Below, in pieces: positions 11,266-23,300 of a stretch of 64,000 bases of DNA. How positions within the stretch are numbered: position 1 is the first letter of the stretch; every line of letters starts with the position of its first letter. This stretch comes from Endomychus coccineus (Eukaryota > Arthropoda > Insecta > Coleoptera > Endomychidae), in assembly GCA_958510875.1 (NCBI GenBank), contig OY294067.1, forward strand, positions 265,334,180 through 265,398,179. The letters run 5' to 3'. The notes under the pieces were generated by a model. The model was not told the DNA's origin, ran no database searches, and saw only the letters and a list, made by a program, of their open reading frames with translations. Position numbers and translations under genes: made by a program.

Positions 11266-12643
11266 TAGTGGCGTAGCGAGGGGTGCATGTGCCCCGGGCG
11301 CCAAATTTGGAAATGTCTAAGTTTATAAAAATTGTCGGAAAAAATTTTCACGCGAAAGAAATTCACGATAAAAATTTAGGGCGCACAGCTGTCTGAACAG
11401 AAGGATAACATTCTTCGCGTAACTTCATGCAGCTAATCAAGAGGCATCTGTCATCACTTTCTTCGACATTATAGAGGCTTTGTTCGTGTTCTTCTCTCAG
11501 TCAACTATACGGTGGGACCACGGTCGTATATACAGGTTTGGGAAGTCGAGGCTGTTTCCTATGTGAGAAGTGAGTCCGCTAAGCGGCATCTGTTGCGTAG
11601 TACCAACAGTTCTCTGGCACATATACGACCGTGTTTGAACGATATGGCGCCTAATCCTGACAACATACGATCCATGCGCCAGCTGGTGGCTGAGCGAGGG
11701 ACTACGAGTTTGGAGACATGTAAGAGACTCATGCCAAACATAGAGATTCCAGACCTATATATACGACCGTGAGTGGGACTTGCTGAAACGTGCAGTGAAG
11801 AGAACAGTGAAACAGGAATCTCAAACCAGATGCTGGGTATGACGCGGTCAGTGTCGTCTTTGAACATCTGGATTCTATTTTGGATCTGCTCGAAAAAATG
11901 AGTGAAAATCTAGAATTGACGCCGGAAACTAGAAATGAAGCGGGAAGTCTTGTACACAGAATGCGGACACTTTCTCAGCCTTCTCTACTTTTGGGGCCAA
12001 GTTTTCGGAGAATTGAACGCGTCCAAAAAAGACTGCAAGATCCCGCAATGAATTTTGCAGATGCTGCCAACGACCCCGAATCTCTTCAACACGACTTAGC
12101 ACACATTCGAGACGATTTGTGTACTGCCACGATTGCAGACGCGAAACAAAAATATGACCGATGGGAAATAAACGTCGAACGGCAGGCCTTTCAGCAGAGG
12201 AGAAACAACGTCGCGTTTTGGCAAACGCTATTGATAGGCTCCGGAGTGAGTTCGACAATCGTTTTCCGCGTCTTCGTGATCTGAACAAGAAGTTTGACTT
12301 CCTCTTGAATGTTGCAGAGTTGATGAGTGGTTCAGACTTCGATTGCGTGGAAAAACAGTGTGACAGTTTTGGAGAATTATACGCTACTGACAACGACATC
12401 GTTGACTGCAGAATGTTACTACGTTCACCGGAAAATGCCATCGATACCCCCATCGAACTACTCCAATTTCTTATACAGTACGGTAAAGATGTTTTTCCGA
12501 ATTTAAGAGTTGCGTTACAGATTCTGCTAACTATCTCCGTATCTATTGCAAGTTGTGAGCGTATTGTTAAGAATCAAGGGGCTGGGACGGGGACCAATCA
12601 TGATAGCTGCCCCCGGGCGCGCACAATCCTCGCTACGCCTCTG
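11266..12643 (+). mobile_element. hAT-superfamily element with decayed transposase
   Basis: Terminal repeats (T/C)AGTGGCGTAGCG and CGCTACGCCTCTG are flanked by a perfect 8-bp target duplication ACCAACCC (11258-11265 and 12644-12651), as expected for hAT. The plus strand carries transposase pieces in shifting frames. 11880-12284 includes an ETRNEAGSL segment. 12161-12673 ends with FPNLRVALQILLTISVSIAS, the hAT C-terminal dimerisation motif, but the usual continuation is broken. The element is internally deleted and also interrupted by a P-type element at 11520-11771. Confidence 0.85.
11520..11771. mobile_element. P-type miniature element, subfamily B, nested in the hAT element
   Basis: Ends CACGGTCGTATATACAGG and ATATACGACCGTG; flanks GGTGGGAC and AGTGGGAC form an 8-bp target duplication with one change. 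An internal ACCGTG boundary near 11634 suggests the same composite structure as at 2274-2624. The related hAT copy near 30687 shows the uninterrupted sequence, confirming the insertion. Confidence 0.8.
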
Positions 12644-12651
12644 ACCAACCC

Positions 12652-13226
12652 TATGTACTGGTGGACTGTATGAATATGTAGAATGATTCCTCAAACTAAA
12701 AATTCATTGAAACTTATTTTAGTTATACATTTTATGAGGAATAAATGGCTATAATGTACATGCAATTCTAATATTGTTTATTTGATAATTTTGAGTTATT
12801 CAGAATACATATTTTAGGTTAATATACATTGTGCACTTTCTCCATTTATTGTCTGTCAATTAATTTTGAATTTGATTATGAATTGCATGTATTAAGATAT
12901 GTTAAAATATTATAGTAACCAATTACTATTATTCCTTCAAAAGTAGATAAGAAATATCAATAGCTATGATTATTGTATTTTTAGACAAATATTTATAACT
13001 GTTTATATAAAATATAATCAACTAAGACGCTCATTTGGCCGATATCGTGTTCCATCAATAACTGCACTTTTGATTTGAATGAACATATGGGTTTTTGCAA
13101 AAATAAAAAGTTTTTGGAAACGATTTAAAATGTAAAATGAAAGGTCATATTTGAATTCTGGCGTCTGCGGCGAGCGAATGAATAATTGATATACCGAATT
13201 CAATGTTGAACCTGCATCGGTGGTTC
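12652..13226. other. Intergenic DNA
   Basis: AT-rich, with no gene recognised. Confidence 0.35.
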
Positions 13227-13291
13227 TAGCCAAGACGGTAAGACCCTGGCCCCACATAGTTTTGCTTCCAATAACGTAGGTTCGAAACTCC
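13227..13291 (+). other. tRNA-like internal Pol III promoter boxes (possible SINE head)
   Basis: An A-box-like TAGCCAAGACGG at 13227 and a B-box-like GGTTCGAAACTCC at 13279 stand about 40 nt apart, the spacing of tRNA genes. I cannot build a convincing cloverleaf around them, so this is at best a tRNA pseudogene or the head of a tRNA-derived SINE. Confidence 0.25.
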
Positions 13292-13299
13292 AAGTCGCA

Positions 13300-16200
13300 G
13301 GTTACAGTTCGTTAAATTTTTGGTAGGTTAGTTTATTTAATTTTTATATATATTTGGGAATACTAAGTTAGTAAGTTTGATTTTGGGATTGTTTGATTTT
13401 CCTTGCCCTTGGACACATTTAGTATTGAAGTGATTTGGGCAATTTCGCAAACATTCATGGGGTTCCATCCGACTTTGTATCCGCCGACGCCAGTTATTTA
13501 AACACTAGTATCAGATTGCATATCAGCTGGATCATGGCTGCATTTAAATTTCAGAAATTACTAAAATTCGAGTAGAGGTTTAGCTAATCTATGAACAATA
13601 CCATACATTAAAAGAGCTGCATGGGATATACGTTTTAGATTTCCTCATTGGCAATACTTGTTATGTTTGTTATACAACAGGGGGCTATATACTTGTAAAA
13701 AAAGCTTGCATGAAATACATGAAGTAATTGATAAATAATTGATTAGTGTAAATATCTTTCAAATAAAATCAAAAATCATTACAATCCTTCGAAGGTAAAG
13801 TTGAACATAAAAACAAATAAACCATCAATTCTGTAAAAGTATAAAATTTATTAGCAATTAGTTGGGATTTGCTACTAACTGAAAACTTATACGTCCTGAT
13901 CTGTTGCTTATTCATAAATATTAAGTAATGATCATCAAATCCTTCAATTGATAAAACAAATTATATTTAGTATATTATTTATTATGATGAAATTGTTGAA
14001 TAAGTTTTTATGCAGTACTTGAAAAAATGTAAGATGCAAATAAAATGCCACAAATATGTTTCATAATAATAATCCATGAAATCATATTTAGTATCATGAA
14101 TAATCACATTACCAAGGATTTAATGATTGCTTTTAGATCACAAAAATACATTTGATCACATGTTGTATAACATAGAGCACTTTGTTCAAATTACAACTAA
14201 AAATATAGTCAAGTATATACTTTAGATTAAATCTGAAATATTTGATCAAATCAGGTTTAGATAAGAAATTCCATAAATTAATAATACTATCAACATATTC
14301 AACTGAAAATACCTCCAAAATAACATGGAACAATTCCCATTTGTTCAAAATCTTGCTTTTCAACTCAGTCAGTAGTCTTACAGAATAATCAGAAACATTT
14401 TCGAAATTGTTACTAAAATATTTTTTTTGGAAGATAGCAGCGCCTACTTTCAAATTGGTTTCAAACGTTTTTCATTAAAATACAATTGTTTTTGGAATCA
14501 ACATTCACAATCTATGTAACATTTAGAACTATTTATGAAAAAATACGCTAGTCTAAAAAATAAATTGATTTTTATATAATGTGGCAGTCAAGATTTCGAA
14601 GATAACTTATACAAGTGTCATGTCACATCAAAAACAGTCTTCTGAAATGACGACTATATTAATCCACGTTAAACTTACTGGTAATCAAGATTTTAATCTA
14701 AAATACATGTGCGTTTTCAGTATCTCTACAATTAAAGTTGTTGTCTCGTCTCTCGTCAAGATCGCCAGTGGAAGAATCAATTTTCCCCTAAAACGTGAAC
14801 ACGTGTTAGTTGCGGAGATTCACGAAAATCATTATTTAGTTATTTTCTCATTATTAAAGCGGATGGAGTCTTCTCTGGAATCGAGTTATGTCACAAGGTA
14901 TGTTCTCGTGTAGCGCCGAAACGGTAAATCCACTTGAAATTTTGACAAAAACTAGATATGAGGCTCGAAATTTACTAAAAATTCAAATACCGGATGGCCC
15001 TCTAAAATTTACGGGCGGCCGTTGAGAAAACTAGGTTTGCCTAAAATCTGTATCCAATATACCGCTTTCTTTTTATGATGTCGACTGATTCAATTTCATG
15101 GATTTGTAGTTTACTAAAATAGTCTATCCACTTCCAAGATGGAGCGCACTTAGACAAATGCATGCTGGGTTCACGTAAACAGAATTGTCTAGAGATGACA
15201 ATAAATATGCATTACTCGATCATTTGATTAATCGAACTATAATAATCGTTGAGTGATTAAATCATCATAAAATAATCGATTAATCAATCATTCAATTAAT
15301 CTCATATTTTAGAAAATCTAATAATTTCTTCTTCCGTGTTCACGTAACAATAAAACATCAAATACTACAGAATCCTAATCGTTCGTTTAAACAGGATTTG
15401 TAGAAGATTTGAAAAGTTTTAAGGACAATTTACATCTCACTGAAACTTAACCCTTAGGAGTATGCATTCTGATCAGAATAAAATTGGAACATCATAGAAT
15501 GATATTTGATTAATTTCAAATCATACTAACAAACAACTAATTATTTTACTGATAAGGTGAGTGTTTGTTGTCACTGTGAGTAGCTATCGATAGGTTGCTA
15601 TGATAACTTAGCGAAGATATCGAAGAATGTAAAATACAGAATAGCATAACTTGGATAAATAATTAAGACGGAGTGAGCGTTAGCGAACGTAGTCTTCTCT
15701 TGACGGAATACATGGCCCAAGGTATGTTTTTGTGTAGCGGCCAAATGGTAAATACAATCCACTTGAAATTTTCACACAAACTAAATGTGATGCTCACAAT
15801 TTGCTGGCTTAAAGTCTTATCTTGAGCCGTTTTTGAGCAGAGCGGGCCCTCGAAATAATTGACGCTATTGGCTGTTTAACGCCATTTTTCTGTGCTGTAA
15901 CTATCTCGCCTATTGTAGAATAAATAGCAAAACACGTTCAGTGCTAGCTAATAAAGGGCTAGCGCGTTTCGTTGACTGCACCCGAATAAGGGTGCTTTTC
16001 AATAATTCAATTAAGACGGGCTCATGACTGAAGTCGAAGTGAGCGTAGCGAATAGTAAAATGAACAAATAAAATAAATATAAGTTTGATTTTCACTAATT
16101 TAATAAAGACGTAGTGAGCGTAGCTCATGCTGTAGTTAGTATACCTTCCTCACCAGTTTTATTCACATAACAACTGTGGTCACCAGTTAACCGTTTTGAA

Positions 16201-17320
16201 TTTATTTCAATAAGATTTATTTTTTACAAATTTGTAACGACTAATGACTAACAACCGCAAAGTCACTTTTAACATTTTTAATTTCTTATAAACCGCTGCC
16301 GACTAACAGTTGTGTCAATTTGATTTATATCTATGGTATGTTCCATTTAACAAACATGGTGAGGTAAATTTTCGAGATTAGATGAGTACAGTACATTCAC
16401 ATAACCTCACATTGGTTACAAATGGAACGCGCTTCAAGTTGGAAAGTTTACCTGGGATTCCCTCACTATTAAATATGAAAAATTTCCCAGAATACCCAAA
16501 ACAAAAAGGAATGTAATAAACTACATAATTCAAAAATAAGAGTGTTTCTTATATACATTAATCCCTTACATTAATTTGATGTGTCATAAATTGAATCAAA
16601 AGAAGTGCAGCATCCGGGACTGGTAAGACGAATTTGGAAAACGGCGTTTAGAGCCTCGCTGCTTAATGTATTGCTTTTTGTTTTGTTTTAACGTCAGTGA
16701 CGACGTAATGGACTTTTTTCAAATTCATATTAGTCAAAAAAAAATTTGTTTTTGAATATTATCCTTACTAAAATTAATGGCACTAAATTTACTGCTGACA
16801 TGTTCAAGTGAATTAAAATTATCTGGTTTATTTATCGAGAGCGCTAATTCTTGTTTGAGAGACGTTAAACCTTCAAAAAATAGATCCGCAAGAGGAAATC
16901 ATTCTTCAAATTCGGTCGCTACAGTAATTTATAATTCCAAGAAAGATCTTCGAATAGAAATGTGAATATCTTCAGGTAAATTAGCAACAAATGGTTCTAA
17001 GTTTGGCCTATTTTAGTACTTTATTTCCTCAACTAGGTTGTTTGACCCGAAATTGACTCGTACTTTCTTTTTCTACTCTTCATACCATCACGAACAATGA
17101 TGTACATCTCGATTTAAACCCTACAATTGGTCCAACGAAAGAAAAATATTGGAAAATGTCATTTTTTGATAGTTCAATGGAACTGTTAATTTACATAGGG
17201 TTGTTGAAGATGGTGAATAATTGTTTTAGAAAAATAGAATAAGACTATTGATTACCAACATAAAAAAATTATAAAATAAAAAATACCTTATAACGAGACA
17301 ACAACTTGAAGTCGCCACGG
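13300..17320. other. Intergenic region with dispersed repeats
   Basis: No confirmed gene. A minus-strand open stretch at 14453-14133 (106 codons, no in-frame ATG) is unusually long for such AT-rich DNA but matches nothing I know. Repeated pieces include GTGTAGCGGCCAAATGGTAAAT-type blocks near 14900 and 15735 (also inverted near 23930) and several GTGAGCGTAGCGAA motifs at about 15670, 16040 and 16110. These look like fragments of one decayed repeat family. Confidence 0.4.
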
Positions 17321-17334
17321 TCAGCTATGATAGT
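17321..17334 (-). CDS. CARMIL: CARMIL possible terminal exon
   Basis: After a TTTCC...TGTGCAG acceptor, the phase left by exon 16 gives four codons (DYHS) and a stop. Such a tiny coding end is plausible, but a different downstream exon cannot be excluded. Confidence 0.35.
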
Positions 17335-20300
17335 CTGCACATTTCCTTTGAAAAATAAATCAAAATTAAAAATAAGCAGAAAAAATAAAGTTTAACTATT
17401 GTTGCACTATGTAATAAAATAATACAGCATCAAAAAAAATCTGCATTCTCCATAAAACGTGAAAATACTATGCTAGACGAGCTAATTAAAAACGGCTTGA
17501 TTATTTCCAATTAACAATTGCCCTGTTGCATTTTACTCCCACGAACGAACGATAAAGTATTACTCATAAAATCAAAATACGAAATAAGTAAAATATCTGC
17601 ACTTACCGCCTCGTTTCAGTTTAACTTCCTTTGCGATACGTCTGTCAATCGAAGATGATTCAGAACTATCCAATGCTTCCGCAGAATCAGGTGTGTTACC
17701 TGTTGAATTATTGGGAGAAGATCCGTCACTTAGTAAACTCAAATCGCTTGATTTTCCTTCGGAAGCGACCATGGACCATGGACGTTGTTTAGGTGCTAAG
17801 GCACCTGTCGATTTAAGCTTTAAATTTTTTAGGGAATCTGAGTCATCTATAACAGAAGAATGACGTGACGTTATGTACAGGGTTGCTAAATTTCGATGTT
17901 TTAATAGGGGATCTCGATAAGTATAAGAGATACCAAAATATGAACCCCATTCTCGTAACTCTTTTTTAGGGAAAATCTCAATGGTGAAATCAAAAATTGG
18001 CTTATCGTCTTTTGTTATTTGAGATCAGTTTCAGCTCAAACCTCAAGTCTGTCATGAAGATGCCACCTGTAAAGGTTGGCGAAACGTCGGCATCAAGTCG
18101 TGCTATTGTGAAATATGTCTGCAGTTTCACCGATTTTTTCATTATGCATTCTACAATATTGCTCAAGTTATTAGAGTTCTTCCATCTAATTGTTCTTTTT
18201 GATATTTGCTAATCGTCAAATCTGAAGCATAAATTCAGAGTCAACTGCTTTAGTAACAATGAGAAGAGCAGAAAAATTATTACCGGCACAACTGTAACTG
18301 GAAATTGTGTACTTGTTTTATATACTTGTATGTATTGCTGCCGCTCGAAAAGTTATGATCATTTTTTTGTGGTTTTTTACGTTTTTTAAAATTAATTTGA
18401 AAACGAAAGCTTTAATCGAATATACACAAATCAAAGTTGTAGATAATTAAAATACGCGACGAATGAGCCCAAGTAGAAGTCATTTGGAGATAATGGGCCC
18501 GAGATAAGGCCCATTTTTGTGATTTTTTTATGGTTTTTTGAATATTTTTTTGAACGAAAAAAAAATCGTAAACATAATTGGTCTGAATGGAAAGTTTTCA
18601 TTCTACTTTTCACTGGATTTTTTTTAATATCTTTTTTTTGGCGATAAAATTTTAATTTCCGAAAAAACGTTAATATGCGATAGCGTGCTGAAAAATGCAT
18701 ATTTCGACCTAAATCAAAATGCCTACTGTAGATTTTAACTTTCAAATGACATTTTGATACAAATTCCGAATTTTAGCTCATCTTTCAAAAAAGTTAGTTT
18801 AGGAAATTCGGTGCTGATAGCCTTGGTTTTCATACGCGTATTTTGCGCACCTGCACATCTTTTTTGCTTCAGTCAAAGTCGAGATATCGATTAAAATGTG
18901 TGTTGGGCCCCTCCAAGGCCCAATTTTGGGTCTATCATCAAAAACCAAAAACCAGTGTAATCTGAAGCGAAGTCTTTCGCTACATCCAAAAATGTGACTT
19001 CCTAGCTATCACAGAAAAAATATAAACCTAGTCGAAGACAAAAAAAAATCTCTTCGGGTACTATTTTTTCAAATAAAAACGGTCTTCGGTAAAGTAGATT
19101 ACATTTATTAAGGATACAAGTTTGAATTTTTTTTTAAACGATACAGTTTGAATAATTATCAGAAATAAGAATAAGTAACTTGTATAAGAAGTTTATTAAT
19201 CAATTATTTCAAAACATTACAGGGTGAAAGACCCGGTAACGGGACAGTCCAGGTAATTTTTTCGAAAAAAAATTATCAATTTTTTTAATAATTGATTTCA
19301 TAATTTGGTTTTATCCGAAATTTCCTAACCTCAAAATTTTTCCAATTTTCCGAGGTCATCTTTTTTGAAAGATGAGCTAAAATTCGGCATTTGTATTAAA
19401 ATGTGATTTGAAGGTTTTTTTAGATAGTATTGGTCAAAATCTACAATATGCATTTTGATTTAGGTCATTATATGCATTTTTCAGCATTTTTACGTTTTTT
19501 TTGGAAAATTTAAATTTTGGCGCCAAAAAAAAAAGATATTAAAAAGAAAAGATTGAAAATGCCAACTTTTCATCCAGACCAATTATGTTTACGATTTTTT
19601 TCGGTTCAAAAAAAATATCTAAAAACCATACAAAAATCACAAAATGGGCCTTATCTCTGGCCCATAACTCCAAATGACTTCTACTTGGGCTCATTCGAAG
19701 CTTATTTTAATTATCTACAACTTTGATTTCAATGTATATTCGATTAAAGCCTTCGTTTTCAAATTAATTAAGAAAAAAGTAAATCTGGCCAAAAAAATGG
19801 CCACAACTTTTCGAGCGGCAGCGTTAGAATTTTTTAACTATTTCTCCCGTATTCAGCACCCTAAAAAACATCAACATTACCCTTATCAAACTCTTCAGGA
19901 TTTTCCGACGATTTTCGTGACCGTGCGCCTGAACTATCAAGATTATTCGAAAACACACTTACCAAATTTGGATCCATCTGGTGAATTTTTGGAAAGTGTA
20001 CCAGAAGGAGAGGAATGTTCCAATGTAGTTTCCGCTGACAAGCTGCCATCACTGCTCTCTTGAGATGTCAAACTATCTCCTGTCAGACGTCGGGTTAAAG
20101 GAGATGATTCGCCGACACTCCGTCGTAACGAGGATGGAGAGCATTTTTCTAAATTGTCGATCGATCGAGATCTAGGAGTCGGAGTTATCAATCCTGAAAC
20201 AGAACCATCATCACTATTTCTTACTTTCGATCGGCTCTCGTATTTACCTCTAAGTAAAGGTGAGTTTCGACTCATTTTCGATGTTCTTCTATCGTCACCC

Positions 20301-23300
20301 AAGATCGGTGATGCAAAATCGTGATTGGGACTACCATCCGCTTGGAAAGAACTACAATCATCAGATGTGGGTGTAGCTGAACCGGGACGGAAGAAAGTAT
20401 CTAATCCCTCTACTAAGTCTTGTGAAATTGAATCGGTTACGTCGGGAGGCTTCACCAAAGGTCTCGTGGGAGCCCTTGTTTTAGCTCTTCGTGGTCTTCC
20501 TGCAATTAAATACGGAATGATTGGCCATGCACTCACGAATATAAGATTGGAATACTAAAAAAATTCATTTGATTTCTGTGCTTGTACAAGAAGTTTTTCT
20601 TTTTTCCGCAACATTACAGGAAAATCTTTACGTATACGTGAGAAAAATTTAAAGGGTAATACAAGATAATGTCCACCTCTAAATTTTACGATTTCACGGT
20701 GCCTGTTCGATTGATTCTGTGTTTCCATAATACAGGCAGTATACAGGTGGGTGGAGTTTAAGCATTACTCGATTCCAGCACACGGAGTGGTAAGAGGAGT
20801 CACTAAACCTTCCACCCATTTGCGTGTAAATAAATGCGCGATATCGGATCCAGAAGTTATATTTAAAAATGTTTCATTGGAAAAAAGTTTTACTGTGAAA
20901 AATATCTTTCTTTCATAATACACACTGTGAGAAAAAGTTAGGGGTCCATTGACAGAAATTTTGAGTGAGTTCATGTTGTGAAATGATTTAATAACTAATT
21001 GTCAATGAGTCCATTATTGTTATTATTTTTTTTAACGAAGTCATGAACATTATGGATCTAAAAGAAAAATGTGCACATAAAGTAAATGTCCGAATTTATT
21101 AAATACATTTCATTTATATAAATAAGATATTTACTGCCCAAATGGAACCATATCCGTCAGTTGTCATTTGAATTGCACATTTTGCGGGTGAAGTACCACT
21201 GGACCTTGCCGAAAGGCTAAATTTTATACCGACATGTTTCCCCTTGGTATAGTATATAGCAAGATACAAACACACGTTATGTTAAAAAACACTGGAAAAC
21301 TACATAAATCTACTGTTTTTTACTAGAACCATCTTACTTGATTGTAATATTTGTGACTCCTGTTGATTTTAACTACTTTTCTTGCATTTTTAAAATAATT
21401 TGGAAGATGTGGTTGGAAAAGTGATAAAAAACGACCATAATAACTTATTCGTACATGAAAAAAAATTATTTATATTATTTGAATTTTGTGTAAAAATCAT
21501 TTTTGTGTGTAAAAAGCATTGGAAATGTAGAAATGTATTCGATTCAGAACAAAATCCAAATTGATTTCAAAATTTTTAGTTGTAATATCGTCAAGCAAAA
21601 TCGTTGAGTGCATTTGAGATTTTCTGAAATTCAACGGGCTACGGCAGGAAAAGGAGAACAAGAAATCGAAAAAACAGCAAATACAACTTCCATCTACATG
21701 GTTTGAATAAATTTTAACTGATCAACAAAAGTATTGTTCGTTTTCTTACACATTGCTGCGGCATTGTTTTAAACGCTAACTGGGAGGAAGGAATGCTTCG
21801 CGTCGCTCTTAGAAGTGTAGAATTGCACACTTTACAGTGATTAATTTGCTTAATGTAAACTGACATATGATAAAAACAATTGGCAATGGTATTCAATTGA
21901 GAAAATGTTACAATTTGATTCCCCACCCCGTTTTTATAAACTTCATAATGAAATGTTAGCGCAACATTAACTTAGTAAACCAAAATAGATTTTTTTTAAT
22001 TATGAATTTTCTGGAGGGTAAAGTTGAATAAAAGCTTCAAATGTGTATTTAGGTTTTGTATTCGAAAATATAAGTGTCAATTAATGATGGATTGTATAAA
22101 ATAATTAATGAGAATGAGATTTTCTCTACTCACCTTTGACTAGATGTTGTAATTGATGAGTAGCGTTTGGTAATTCAGTAACTGAATCTTCCTCTTCCGA
22201 ATTTCGAGGGCTAGATGGTAATAGATTTGGTATATCATCTGCTGAAAGGCCCTCTATACTATCAACTACTGATTTTGGCCTCAACTTCCTTCCGAGTATA
22301 CTTTTCCTCTTAATTGACAGGTGAGGAGTTGCCTATTAAAATACAATTCGTCATTTTCAACTCCCAAATAATATTGCACAAAATAATAGTACATTCCGTG
22401 TACTAAGGTGGAAAGTGCCTCATTACACCCAAGGGTTAAGGTTGTCAATGACCTCTTCTTACACTGAGGTATGTAAGCTATTTTATTCACGATCGTTCAT
22501 TTTTAAAGCAATAATTTTCGAATTTGATAATAAATGTCCGGCAAGGGGGTGAATACAAAAAGAATGGCCATGCGAGGAGGAGTGGGCACTTTAGTTGATT
22601 TAGAAAAAGTTTGAAGAAGCCTTGCAACCTAAGATCAAACTCTGGCAAATCAACAAAAGACATATCGATATGTCTACAACGGACGCTTGAGAGGAGCGAG
22701 TTCTGAAAAACTGACGGTTTCATATCAATAATCCAGGCAATAAGCCGGGAAAAAGGCCATAATAAAAAAAATATATAGTAAGCTAGAATTTCAATTTTTT
22801 TTTTGCGTTTTGTTCCTAATACCCCATAGATCATTCATGACTATCAAGACCGCGGGGGTCGACCTTTCTACCCCCCCAAAACGGGATTTCAACCCCTCAG
22901 AGGAGCATTCTTATAAAAACAATCCAAAAGTTTAGAAAATTAATGAAATAAGAGCCGAAAATGATCCCTAGTATTTTTTTTGGGTCGCTGATCACGATCC
23001 CGCTGTTATTTTTCCCAAAAAACTCTCTCCAGATGGAAAATTCCGGAAATTTGAGATGAGACGGTTATGAATAATAAAGTATAATTTTGTTGCAAAAATG
23101 ACCTCTAGTCTCTGAGGGGTTGAACCCCGTTTTGGACGGGTAAAAAGGTCGATCCCCGCTCTCTTGATAGTAATGAATGATCTATGGGGTATTAAGAACA
23201 AAAGGCAAAAAAAATTTTGAAATTCTAGCTTACTATATATTTTTTTTTTCGGTTCGTTGCCTGGACTACAATGCCGATGCCGGAACAATCGTTGCTAGGG

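Noticed and set aside
12161..12673. Host gene encoding a hAT-derived protein
   Set aside because: The frame is broken, the element has clear terminal repeats and target duplication, and a second truncated copy exists at 30434-31283.
13227..13291. Functional tRNA gene
   Set aside because: A and B boxes are present, but no acceptor stem or convincing cloverleaf can be formed.
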